A stretch of 41,427 bases of DNA, taken from the NCBI GenBank assembly GCA_009840285.1, contig VXOF01000105.1:1-41427 (forward strand), in the 5' to 3' direction. How positions within the stretch are numbered: the first letter of the stretch is position 1; each line of letters opens with the position of its first letter. Origin of the DNA: Nitrospira sp. SB0662_bin_26 (GTDB lineage Bacteria > Nitrospirota > Nitrospiria > Nitrospirales > UBA8639). Positions 34,096 through 41,427 of this stretch are shown one piece after another. The notes beneath the pieces are model-generated. The model made no database searches, was not told where the DNA came from, and was given only the letters and a program-made list of their open reading frames with translations. Both the position numbers and the translations under genes were made by a program.

Positions 34096-34932
34096 ATGCC
34101 TGAAGACCCCTCCTCACCTTTGGATTCCTTGGGAAATGCGCCCGTGCTTAGGGAGCCGCCTCCGAATCCCGAGGGCGGCAAGACCCTCATTGTGGATCAG
34201 GCCGATCCTGCGTGTTACCCCCGCCCAAGTGCGGCCCTGAAGGATGCGGGACCGGATGACCAAATTTTTGTTCGCCCGGGGATCTATGAAGACCGTCTAT
34301 TCGGCACACAGCAACCCATTCACTTGATTGGAGCCGGACGGGACCACGTCCAGATCTTCAGCCGCCGAAGCGGGCCTTTGTATTTGCAACAGATTCCCAG
34401 CGGGCGCATTTCCGGCATGACGTTCCGTTACGTCGGCAGCGACCAGCACTCCGCGATCAATATCTTCGATTCCACCTGCACGATTACCCAATGCCGGGCC
34501 ACCGACGGTCTCCTCTCGGGAATCGTGATTTATGGCCCGAATTGCCGGCCTTCGCTTATCGAAAACGAGGTATGCCGAAATCGTGAATCAGGAATTTTCT
34601 GTTTCGCCGGGGCACAGCCCTATCTGGCCAAAAACGTCTGTTTTGACAATCACCATTTTGGCCTGGCGGTCAGGGATGATGGAACTCGACCCGATTTTCT
34701 CAAGAATACCTGCCATCATAATATGCTCAGCGGCATACTCCTGTTTCATGGAGCCCAGGCAATGCTCCTGGAAAATGAGTGTTACGACAACTGTCACTGG
34801 GGACTCGTCATGACGCCCGACTCCAAATCAACGCCGGAGCCGGACCAACTCCTGTCCTGCAACGCCCTTGCTCAGAACCCACGAGGAGCCTGTATTGTCA
34901 CGGAACAACCCCTCGGAGAGATTGGGCGATAG
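34096..34932 (+). CDS. Parallel beta-helix (NosD-like) repeat protein
   Basis: A 278-residue protein, using the ATG at 34096; a GTG at 34048 lies in the intergenic promoter region and is unlikely. The N-terminal 40 residues are Pro-rich. Then 'ALKDAGPDDQIFVRPGIYEDRLF' and 'IHLIGAGRDHVQIFSRR' form the cap typical of right-handed beta-helix proteins. Repeats follow with 'NIFDSTCTITQCRATDGLLSGIVIYG-NCRPSLIENEVCRNRESGIFCFAGAQPYLAKNVCFDN' and further copies. There is no signal peptide. Such folds occur in carbohydrate-active and NosD-like proteins, but no catalytic residues were identified. Its stop codon TAG lies exactly at the edge of repeat copy 5. Confidence 0.8.
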   Translation: MPEDPSSPLDSLGNAPVLREPPPNPEGGKTLIVDQADPACYPRPSAALKDAGPDDQIFVRPGIYEDRLFGTQQPIHLIGAGRDHVQIFSRRSGPLYLQQIPSGRISGMTFRYVGSDQHSAINIFDSTCTITQCRATDGLLSGIVIYGPNCRPSLIENEVCRNRESGIFCFAGAQPYLAKNVCFDNHHFGLAVRDDGTRPDFLKNTCHHNMLSGILLFHGAQAMLLENECYDNCHWGLVMTPDSKSTPEPDQLLSCNALAQNPRGACIVTEQPLGEIGR

Positions 34933-35074
34933 GGAACCTCTGATTTAGTGCACTATCGGGCGTATGGCTGCGTTGTGTCCTCGCTCAACCCTCACCTATC
35001 TCGATGATAAGCCTCGGGTTTCGCTCCGGGACGCCTTGCCCTGCATCCCGCTATCACAATAAATCAGAGGTTCC
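34933..35074 (-). repeat. 142-bp MITE-like repeat, copy 5
   Basis: It begins on the base after the TAG stop of the beta-helix gene. Ends are GGAACCTCTGATTTA and TAAATCAGAGGTTCC. The flanks are ATAG and TTAT, so no clear target duplication remains. Orientation as copies 2 and 3. Confidence 0.92.
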
Positions 35075-35230
35075 TTATCGCAAGACAAGATATAGCGAGA
35101 GAAACGTTCCGTACTGAAAACGGTTGAGGCAGGGAACGTCAGATTCAAAATGTGCGGGCAGCACTGACGACATGAGCGAAAAAGATCCGGTCAGGAGCGT
35201 TGAAACCCGTAGCGCATCTGGCTGCCTTTG

Positions 35231-35452
35231 CTAAGGCGAGGTGACCGTGGGCAAAATGCGGCCCCATGTGATTCGTTGCCATAGACGTTCATGCCCCCAG
35301 TACAGAACAATTTTCGCCAACGCATCGAAACTGCCGACAATCGCCGCTGCCACCAACTCACCCGAATACAGATAAACAACGATTGTGGTCACCATAGTGG
35401 CCAAGACTCTCCAACTGATGCCTTTCACCACGCTTCGAAAATGTGTATCCAT
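35231..35452 (-). CDS. DUF2061 small membrane protein
   Basis: A 73-residue protein with the full DUF2061 pattern: 'SVVKGISWRVLATMVTTIVVYLYSGELVAAAIVGSFDALAKIVLYWGHERLWQRI', two membrane helices and the conserved HERxW. The ATG at 35452 has AAGGAG six bases upstream. The gene begins 10 bp after the Rrf2 regulator and is in one operon with it. The function of DUF2061 is not established. The 156 bp between its stop and the repeat copy holds no recognised feature. Confidence 0.85.
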   Translation of the reverse strand: MDTHFRSVVKGISWRVLATMVTTIVVYLYSGELVAAAIVGSFDALAKIVLYWGHERLWQRITWGRILPTVTSP

Positions 35453-35462
35453 AACCCACTCC

Positions 35463-35951
35463 TTATTGAGTCCTGCTCAGGGCGTTCTTTCCTCGACGTT
35501 GGGGAGATTTCCGGACTCGACGATTCCGACCTAGATCGTAAAATGCTCTCAACGTATATCCGTCCAAGACGCCGGTAATGGCGTTTCTGACGTCAAACAT
35601 GACGTCTTGTATCGGACAGTCACGGGCCTCGGAATATGGACAGTCCTGACAAGTTTGATAGGCCGTCTGGCTTACGCAGGGGATGGGAGCCAGAGGACCG
35701 TCCAAAATACGAATCACCTGCCCGACCGACACGTCTTCCGGCGGTTTAATCAACCGGTAGCCACCCTGCACGCCGGGACGACTCCCCAGGATTCCGGCCC
35801 GCTTCAATTCCAATAGAATGGTTTCCAGGAACCCCACGGGAATGTGTTGGACTTCGGCAATATCCGATCGTCGCAACGCAACCTGACCATACGCCTTGGT
35901 CAATTCAAGCAAGGCCCGCAATCCGTATTCGCTTTTTCTGGAAAGTCTCAT
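35463..35951 (-). CDS. Rrf2-family transcriptional regulator
   Basis: A 162-residue protein. Winged helix-turn-helix: 'MRLSRKSEYGLRALLELTKA', 'VALRRSDIAEVQHIPVGFLETILLELKRAGILGSRPGVQGGYRLIK'. Four cysteines sit at 92, 101, 104 and 112 ('PCVSQTAYQTCQDCPYSEARDCP'), in the region where IscR/NsrR-type members bind an Fe-S cluster, but with a different spacing (C-x8-C-x2-C-x7-C). A cluster or thiol sensor is therefore plausible. It is followed by the DUF2061 gene. A 10-bp perfect inverted repeat directly before the start suggests autoregulation. Confidence 0.85.
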   Translation of the reverse strand: MRLSRKSEYGLRALLELTKAYGQVALRRSDIAEVQHIPVGFLETILLELKRAGILGSRPGVQGGYRLIKPPEDVSVGQVIRILDGPLAPIPCVSQTAYQTCQDCPYSEARDCPIQDVMFDVRNAITGVLDGYTLRAFYDLGRNRRVRKSPQRRGKNALSRTQ

Positions 35952-35985
35952 ATTCTTAATATTGTTTAGAAAAGTTATTAAGAAT
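35952..35985. promoter_or_regulatory. Inverted repeat abutting the Rrf2 gene, likely operator
   Basis: ATTCTTAATA (35952-35961) and TATTAAGAAT (35976-35985) are perfect 10-bp arms with a 14-bp spacer, ending at the Rrf2 start codon. The region is AT-rich with no ribosome-binding site seen. Confidence 0.55.
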
Positions 35986-36062
35986 TAGCGCAAAAAATTT
36001 TCTACTCTTTTCTCATCTGCCGTTGGGCCGGCGACACGACGAATTCCGCAAATCAAGATTGG

Positions 36063-36135
36063 TGGAGGGCAGGGGACTTGAACCCCCGACCCCAACGTTG
36101 CGAACGTTGTGCTCTCCCAACTGAGCTAGCCCCCC
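36063..36135 (-). tRNA. tRNA-Ala (anticodon CGC)
   Basis: A 73-nt cloverleaf on the minus strand. The acceptor GGGGGGC pairs with GCCCTCC and includes the G3-U70 pair, the classic alanine identity element. The D-arm is GCTCAGTTGGGAGAGC. The anticodon stem is CAACG/CGTTG around the loop TTCGCAA, giving anticodon CGC for GCG codons. The T-arm contains GGTTCAAGTCC. The CCA is not encoded (TCCACC follows). Confidence 0.97.
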
Positions 36136-36178
36136 ACGTCCGGCACTCTATCAAAAGGATCTGCGCCCTGCAATCAAA

Positions 36179-36805
36179 TCAGGAATGACGTATATGGACT
36201 ACCCGACCCTCTACCCTCAGGCGACCTTCAGCAAATAACTGGATGGCCCGGGGCAAAGCCCCATGTTCTTCCTTCAGGATTCGTTCGGATAAGATGTCCG
36301 CAGTATCACCTTCTTCCACCGGCACGGCTCTTTGCAGGATGATGGGACCCGTATCCATACCTTCGGTGACAAAATGAACCGTGCAGCCGGCGACCTTTAC
36401 TCCATGGTCCAATGCCTGTTGTTGGGCATGCAGACCCGGAAAATTCGGAAGCAGTGAAGGATGAATGTTCATAATGCGCGATTCATAGGCATCGATGAGG
36501 ACCGACGTGACGATTTTCATGTATCCCGCCAAGACCACCAATTGGACCTGGTGATGCCGCAACGTCTCCAGCAATTTCCGGTCATAGGCTTGCCGGGGGT
36601 CCGGCATGCCCGCTACTGATTTCGGATCGAGAAAAACGGCGTGGAGCCCATGACGTTCAGCGTGCTCCAATGCCGGGACTCCCTGCTTGTTGCTGATGAC
36701 AACCGCGATCTCAGCCTTGAGAGTGCCGGCCTCAATCTCGTTAATGATGGCTCGAAGATTGGATCCCCTGCCTGAAACAAGCACGCCGAGCCGGAGCACG
36801 TTCAT
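36179..36805 (-). CDS. purN: Phosphoribosylglycinamide formyltransferase
   Basis: A 208-residue enzyme that formylates GAR with 10-formyl-THF, the third step of purine synthesis. Motifs: 'LVSGRGSNLRAII', 'VVISNKQGVPALEHAERHG', 'LVVLAGYMKIV', the catalytic 'IMNIHPSLLPNFPGLHAQQQAL' and 'GCTVHFVTEGMDTGPIILQ'. Start 36805 has GGGAGG upstream. It serves the same pathway as purF and purL at the left end of the window, but is separated from them. It is downstream of rlmD across a repeat, so the two might be one transcript. Confidence 0.97.
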   Translation of the reverse strand: MNVLRLGVLVSGRGSNLRAIINEIEAGTLKAEIAVVISNKQGVPALEHAERHGLHAVFLDPKSVAGMPDPRQAYDRKLLETLRHHQVQLVVLAGYMKIVTSVLIDAYESRIMNIHPSLLPNFPGLHAQQQALDHGVKVAGCTVHFVTEGMDTGPIILQRAVPVEEGDTADILSERILKEEHGALPRAIQLFAEGRLRVEGRVVHIRHS

Positions 36806-36824
36806 TGCGGCCTCCCGAACATTT

Positions 36825-36974
36825 CTACCTCCCCTTCACCCCTTTTATCCTTCGACTCCGCCCTTCGACTCCGCTCAGGACAGGCAAGGGAGGGGTAGAA
36901 AGCAGCATGACCATCTTTTCTCTCCCCTTTATAAGTAGACGCATTTCCGAAGAGGGAATGCGGGTGGGGTAGAG
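36825..36974 (-). repeat. Dispersed GC-rich repeat, family B, second full copy
   Basis: Reverse-orientation counterpart of 21028-21183: the minus strand begins CTCTACCCCACCCGCATT and ends GGGGAGGTAG, with a CTTATAAAGGGGAG segment and CCTGAGCGGAGTCGAAGG, here partly duplicated. It fills the gap between rlmD and purN. Confidence 0.75.
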
Positions 36975-36988
36975 TCCGAACGCCGAGA

Positions 36989-38299
36989 CTACGCACGAAC
37001 GAGTTCCACCAGGGTTTCGATCTGCGCGGTCTGCGGGAACATGTCAAATGCCTGCACTCGCCGGACGCGATAGTGAGTCGCACACAGCCGGTTAAGGTCT
37101 CGAGCCAAGGAAGAAGGGTTACACGAAAGATACAGCATGCGGGACACTTTGATACGATTGAGAGACTCGGCACATCGTCGGCTCAGCCCCGCGCGAGGCG
37201 GGTCCATCACGATCACGTCATATTCGTCTATGGCCACCGTCTCCAGAAAGTTTTCGACTTTTGCCGCACGGATACGGTAACGACCGATGTGGTTGTCGGA
37301 GGCCGATCGTTTCGCGTCAGCCACGGCATAAGGATTTTCCTCGACTCCCGTAACCATCGCTCCGTTTTTTGCCAACCCCAACCCGATACAACCGACCCCG
37401 GCATAAAGCTCAAGCACGCGAATTTGTCCATCCTCCACACTGAGCCAATCGTTGACGGTTTCGAAGATCGTCGAATAGACCGCCCAATTCGCCTGCATGA
37501 AGGAACGGTCGCTGATTCGAAAAACCAGGTCCTGGAAGCATTCATACAGATGCGGTTCCCCTCTGACGACTCGACGCACGTGTCTTCGTTGAGACGCCGT
37601 TATGGAAGAGGAGGTCAGGACGCACCCAACCACGGAAGGAACGTCTTCAAACAATGCCAAGAGGCTGTGTGCCTGGTGTCGGGTCGCGCGGGGCACCGTG
37701 CAGAGGATCAGGTGTGTTCCGAACGCGTCCGAGAATCGAATTTCCACGTGCGAGAGAAACGCGGGAAGCCTCCGCAGGCGAGCCAACCGTCCTTCGACGC
37801 CCTTGATCACCTCTTCCATGGGCTTGGCAACCAACAGGCAGCCCGCTCCTCTGACCGGGTCGTGCGAACGTTCACGCACGAATCCCAGGTGAAACGTCCC
37901 CTGCTGTTGAAAAACTCTGAAGCGAACCCTTCGCCGGTATTCGTATGGCAACGGAGAAGGAACGGGATCTTGAAAGACCGCCTCTGTTATCCGGCCTATA
38001 CGCGAAAACGCCTCTTTCAGCATGTCCTGTTTATACGCTAATTGTGCCGCATAACGAACATGTTGCAATTGGCAGCCCCCACAGTCTTCGTAGACGGTGC
38101 ATGGTGCTTCAACGCGATGGGGTGACGTGTCCCGAACCTCTTTGAGGGTTGCAAACTGGTAGTCGGAATGCCGTTCGCCGGGGGCGGCCGTGACCACTTC
38201 GCCGGGCAATCCGCCCCGGACGAACGTCACCATGGAATCCGATCGGGAAAGACCCCAGCCACCGGCAACCATACGTTCAATGGTGAAAGTCTGAGGCAT
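36989..38299 (-). CDS. rlmD: 23S rRNA (uracil-C5)-methyltransferase, RlmD/RumA type
   Basis: A 436-residue SAM enzyme. An N-terminal TRAM domain ('MVAGGWGLSRSDSMVTFVRGGLPGE') is followed by the 4Fe-4S cysteines Cys67, Cys73, Cys76 and Cys154 ('PCTVYEDCGGCQLQH', 'GAGCLLV'). The methyltransferase domain has 'VLELYAGVGCIGLGLAK', 'VIVMDPPRAG' and the catalytic cysteine Cys393 in 'YLSCNPSSLARDL'. The RumA/TrmA family includes other uracil sites, so the exact target (U1939 or another) is inferred. Its start overlaps the ntrX-like stop by one base (TGATG), so translation is coupled. Confidence 0.9.
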   Translation of the reverse strand: MPQTFTIERMVAGGWGLSRSDSMVTFVRGGLPGEVVTAAPGERHSDYQFATLKEVRDTSPHRVEAPCTVYEDCGGCQLQHVRYAAQLAYKQDMLKEAFSRIGRITEAVFQDPVPSPLPYEYRRRVRFRVFQQQGTFHLGFVRERSHDPVRGAGCLLVAKPMEEVIKGVEGRLARLRRLPAFLSHVEIRFSDAFGTHLILCTVPRATRHQAHSLLALFEDVPSVVGCVLTSSSITASQRRHVRRVVRGEPHLYECFQDLVFRISDRSFMQANWAVYSTIFETVNDWLSVEDGQIRVLELYAGVGCIGLGLAKNGAMVTGVEENPYAVADAKRSASDNHIGRYRIRAAKVENFLETVAIDEYDVIVMDPPRAGLSRRCAESLNRIKVSRMLYLSCNPSSLARDLNRLCATHYRVRRVQAFDMFPQTAQIETLVELVRA

Positions 38300-39660
38300 C
38301 AGTGTTCCGAACGAAGTTCCACGTTCAACAGCTTAATTTTCCGATGCAGGTGACTTCGTTCGATTTTCAGATCATCTGCAGTCTTTGAGACGTTCCAATT
38401 GTTTTCGCGCAAACGAACGGCAATATACTCACGTTCAAACGCGTTCCGGGCCTCCCGCAGGGAATCGTAGGCGTCCAGAGGATTGACCCGGTTGAATCCT
38501 CTCGGCATAAACGGCAAGACGTCGTCCACCTCAATGGTATTTTTCGGGACCATGATCATCAAACGCTCGACTTGATTGCGCAATTCCCGGATATTGCCCG
38601 GCCAATCATGACGTACCAAGACGTCCAATGCCTCTGAAGTGATGTCTTTCAACTTCACGCCTTGTTCTTCTGCATGAATCTTCAAAAAATGGTGGGTCAG
38701 CGCCGCAATATCTTCACGTCGCGCGCGAAGCGGCGGGATTTCTATCGGCAACACGTTTAACCGGTAAAACAGGTCTTCGCGAAAATTTCCTTTTTCGATT
38801 TCCTGCTGAAAATCCTTATTGGAAGCCGCGAGCACGCGAACGTTGACCTTAATCAATTTTCCGCCTCCGACCCGGGTAAACTGCTGCTCCTCCAGGACGC
38901 GAAGCACTTTGGCTTGGGTCGCCAGGCTCATATCGCCGATTTCGTCGAGGAAGAGGGTACCGCCGTCGGCAAAGTCGAATTTCCCTCGCTTTTGCGCAAC
39001 GGCTCCCGTAAATGCGCCGCGTTCATGTCCGAACAGTTCCGTCTCAATCAACGTCTCGGGAATTGCCGCACAATTGACTTCGACAAACGGACGATTATGG
39101 CGGGGGCTTTGCAGGTGGATGGCCCTTGCCACCAATTCCTTCCCCGTGCCGTTTTCCCCGGAAATCAGCACGCGACTGTGAGTCGGCGCCGCCGCCGCGA
39201 TTTGCTGCCGAAGCTTTTCCATCGCCGTAGAGGCTCCAACGAGTTTTGAATGCCGCTCAACCTTGACACGAAGGTTGATATTTTCTTCTTCCAGCTTGTG
39301 TTGGTTTAAGGCATTCCGGACCAGAATCGTGACCTTTTCAAGGTCCAGAGGCTTTTCCAGGTAGTCATAGGCACCCAGCTTCGTGGCTTTCACGGCAGTT
39401 TCGACGGAGCCGTGACCGGACATCATAATAACCATCATGTTGGGAAAGAGCTCGCGCACGCGCGTCAAGACTTCCAACCCGTCCAGTTCCGGCATCCAAA
39501 TATCCAGAATCACGACGTCCGGCGGCTCCATTTGAATGACTTTCATGGCTTCTTCACCGTTTTTCGCGAGCGTCACCTGGTACCCCTCGTCTTCCAAAAT
39601 GCTACTCAGGGTATTCAAAATGGACGGCTCATCATCGACGACGCAGATGGTACCGGACAT
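38299..39660 (-). CDS. NtrX/NtrC-type sigma-54 response regulator
   Basis: A 453-residue protein. The ATG at 39660 is chosen because GGAGGA lies seven bases upstream; the ATG at 39666 would place that site too close. Receiver domain 1-120 with phospho-acceptor Asp53 ('VVILDIWMPELDG'). AAA+ domain with Walker A 'GENGTGKE' (168-175) and the sigma-54 loop 'GAFTGA' (215-220). C-terminal Fis-type HTH ('ENNWNVSKTADDLKIERSHLHRKIKLL'). It lies 104 bp after the NtrY-like kinase gene. It could activate the sigma-54-like sites at glnK or glnA, which is inference. NtrX rather than NtrC is suggested by the NtrY-like kinase. Confidence 0.93.
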   Translation of the reverse strand: MSGTICVVDDEPSILNTLSSILEDEGYQVTLAKNGEEAMKVIQMEPPDVVILDIWMPELDGLEVLTRVRELFPNMMVIMMSGHGSVETAVKATKLGAYDYLEKPLDLEKVTILVRNALNQHKLEEENINLRVKVERHSKLVGASTAMEKLRQQIAAAAPTHSRVLISGENGTGKELVARAIHLQSPRHNRPFVEVNCAAIPETLIETELFGHERGAFTGAVAQKRGKFDFADGGTLFLDEIGDMSLATQAKVLRVLEEQQFTRVGGGKLIKVNVRVLAASNKDFQQEIEKGNFREDLFYRLNVLPIEIPPLRARREDIAALTHHFLKIHAEEQGVKLKDITSEALDVLVRHDWPGNIRELRNQVERLMIMVPKNTIEVDDVLPFMPRGFNRVNPLDAYDSLREARNAFEREYIAVRLRENNWNVSKTADDLKIERSHLHRKIKLLNVELRSEH

Positions 39661-39763
39661 GCTCATTCCTCCAAGTCATGTGAGATCAACGGCTGAACGA
39701 CAACGGGTTATATTAGCGAATATGCCGACTGAGGTCTTGTGGTGCATGCACCATCTCCAGCCG

Positions 39764-41427
39764 TCAGGCGACTGGAAGTTCGATCAAAAACGAGGCCCCA
39801 TGGGGAAAACGATTGGAAGCTTGGATCGTTCCGTTGTGATCCGTCACGATTCGATGAACAATCGCCAGCCCGAGTCCGGTTCCCGTTCGTGTTCGTGAAA
39901 AATGCGGGATAAATAATTTCCCATGATCTTCCTGAGGAATACCCGGCCCCTCGTCGGCCACCGTAATACGAACTCGATGGTTCTTCCAATCCATCTTCGT
40001 GGCAACCCAAATTCGCCCCTTATGCTTCATGGCCTGGATGGCATTGTCAAACAAATTCACAAAGACGCGGCGCACCTGTTCCCGGTCGACGCTGATGTCC
40101 GGCACCGAAAAGTCGAAGTCCTGAAGAAATTCGACGTCATGGTGACCTCCACGATATAACGCGCTCACCTTTTCAATAATATCATGCAACGATTCTTTGG
40201 ACATATGCGGTGCCGGCAACCTGGCAAACTTGGAAAATTCATCCACCATCCGTTTCAAACTGCCGACCTCGTTCACAATCACGTTCGTTGATTCATCGAA
40301 AATGGCTTTGAAATCGGTCGACCCTTCAAAATATTTTTTTCGTAACCGCTGCGCCGCCAATTGAATGGGCGTCAGGGGATTCTTGATCTCGTGCGCGACG
40401 CGTTGTGCCACTTCCTGCCACGCTGCGGTTTTTTGCGCCTTGATCAATTCGGTCCGATCTTCGAAGACAAATACAAACCCCAAATTTTGACCTGCCTCGT
40501 TTTTCATGCGGGAAAGATTCAATCCCATGGTGAGGAGTTTTCCTTGCACCTCCATCTGCCCATCGAGCGTGAGCGTATCCCGCGCGTCGAGCAAGACCCT
40601 GTCATAGGCTTCCTGAAACAACGTAAATTGATGCGATTTGAACACGTCATAAACCGAGCGCCCGCGAACGGCGTTTCCCTCCACCCCCAAAATCCGTTCA
40701 GCCGAATGGTTGAACGTCGTAATCGTATCGCGGGTATCAATGGACATCACGCCTGACGCAATCGTATCCACCACGGCTTCCGTATAGGCCCGGCGGCGGT
40801 CGACTTCGACGTTTGATTCCATGAGAGACTGATTGGCCTCTTCCAGTTTGACTTTGCTGCTGGACAGGTCTTCGGTCATTCGATTAAACGAATCGATCAA
40901 CGTCCCGATTTCATCGGTAGCATTGACCTTAATTCTCACGTTGAGATCGCCACGGGCAACGGCTTCGGTCCCTTCGGCCAATTTTTGGATCGGAACAGTG
41001 ATGCCTCGCGCCACGTAAAACCCAAACCATGTGGCGCTGAACAGCAACAAGACCGTGACGACAGCGACGAACAGATAGGCTCCGGCCTTAATGGGATCTT
41101 CCAACGCCTTCATTTGCAGGTAGTCCGTATATTGTTTGGCAATCCCCTGCATCTTCGCCAGAATCGATTCCGAGACGTAGGTGTTGACCACCACCACTCC
41201 GGCAATGCCTCCGGGTTCGGTGTTGGAGGCCACCGGCACCGCCGCACGGATCAGCCGTCCGGCTTGGGCGACTTGCACCGACGTGACCTCGTCTTGCGAA
41301 TCCAACGCTCGACGAACGAGTTGCCCCACCGGCAACCGGAACGTCCTGTCGGTTGCCTCCGGGGCAGTCATGCGAACGAGCATTTCCAATTTCGACGAGA
41401 AGACTTCCACGCCCGTGACGTTGAATT
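39764..41427 (-). CDS. NtrY-like sensor histidine kinase, cut by the right window edge
   Basis: At least 553 residues; the frame stays open to the window end and has no convincing start, so the N-terminus lies outside. The visible order is: periplasmic loop, membrane helix 'AGAYLFVAVVTVLLLFSATWFGFYVA', HAMP domain ('ITVPIQKLAEGTEAVARGDLNVRI'), PAS domain ('VVDTIASGVMSIDTRDTITTFNHSAERILGV'), DHp with 'VAHEIKNPLTPIQLAAQRL' (His phospho-acceptor) and an ATPase domain ('VNLFDNAIQAMKHKG', 'DEGPGIPQEDHGKLFIPHFSRTRTGTGLGLAIV'). The domain set and the neighbour match NtrY. The signal sensed is unknown. Confidence 0.9.
   Translation of the reverse strand, partial: FNVTGVEVFSSKLEMLVRMTAPEATDRTFRLPVGQLVRRALDSQDEVTSVQVAQAGRLIRAAVPVASNTEPGGIAGVVVVNTYVSESILAKMQGIAKQYTDYLQMKALEDPIKAGAYLFVAVVTVLLLFSATWFGFYVARGITVPIQKLAEGTEAVARGDLNVRIKVNATDEIGTLIDSFNRMTEDLSSSKVKLEEANQSLMESNVEVDRRRAYTEAVVDTIASGVMSIDTRDTITTFNHSAERILGVEGNAVRGRSVYDVFKSHQFTLFQEAYDRVLLDARDTLTLDGQMEVQGKLLTMGLNLSRMKNEAGQNLGFVFVFEDRTELIKAQKTAAWQEVAQRVAHEIKNPLTPIQLAAQRLRKKYFEGSTDFKAIFDESTNVIVNEVGSLKRMVDEFSKFARLPAPHMSKESLHDIIEKVSALYRGGHHDVEFLQDFDFSVPDISVDREQVRRVFVNLFDNAIQAMKHKGRIWVATKMDWKNHRVRITVADEGPGIPQEDHGKLFIPHFSRTRTGTGLGLAIVHRIVTDHNGTIQASNRFPHGASFLIELPVA

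Noticed and set aside
37073-38041. A 322-residue plus-strand frame antisense to rlmD
   Set aside because: Shadow of rlmD, whose motifs are all intact.

Overview
The window is bacterial chromosomal DNA from a diderm (Gram-negative-type) organism. It has an outer-membrane beta-barrel porin, an AsmA-like envelope protein, lipoprotein and Sec signals, a NtrY/NtrX-like sigma-54 two-component pair and an RlmD-type methyltransferase. Genes are closely packed and mostly on the minus strand, and there is no phage, plasmid, CRISPR or rRNA signal. The mix (DUF3386, SYLF, TPM, YjbQ, archease/RtcB and a large ammonium-assimilation cluster) would fit a Nitrospira-like member of the Nitrospirota. That placement is inference, because no taxonomic marker is present.

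Layout: 0-5.8 kb carries a left-edge gene fragment, a small unknown protein, a secreted thioredoxin-like protein, purF-purL and a methyltransferase. 5.8-14.9 kb carries DUF3386, TPM and nucleotidyltransferase-like proteins, a FAD monooxygenase, a lipoprotein, a DCC protein, mtnA, and an rtcB/archease RNA-repair pair. 15-21 kb has a large AsmA-like protein, an HD-domain protein, YjbQ and a SYLF protein. 21.2-23.8 kb is clpB. 23.9-33.8 kb is a nitrogen-assimilation block: two divergent GlnE-half proteins, then glnA, amtB, glnK, amtB and a porin on the minus strand. 34-41.4 kb carries a beta-helix protein, an Rrf2 regulator with a DUF2061 protein, tRNA-Ala, purN, rlmD, and a NtrX/NtrY-like pair running off the right edge.

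The most interesting unit is the nitrogen block. GlnE, normally one protein with two nucleotidyltransferase halves, appears as two proteins on opposite strands. The C-half-like protein carries two N-terminal ACT-like domains of the kind GlnD uses to sense glutamine. The targets are present: GlnA has the adenylylation tyrosine at residue 397, and GlnK has the uridylylation tyrosine at residue 51. Upstream of the porin-amtB-glnK-amtB-glnA run lies a promoter, a structured stretch of about 95 nt and an intrinsic terminator, which together look like a small RNA or a transcription attenuator.

Repeats are prominent. Five copies of one 142-bp element with near-perfect terminal inverted repeats are scattered in intergenic gaps. 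Two of them have exact 4-bp CTAR target duplications and several sit exactly at stop codons. A second family (three copies, one partial) sits in other gaps. A perfect 28-bp palindrome nested in a 9-bp inverted repeat lies between two divergent genes near 5.9 kb.
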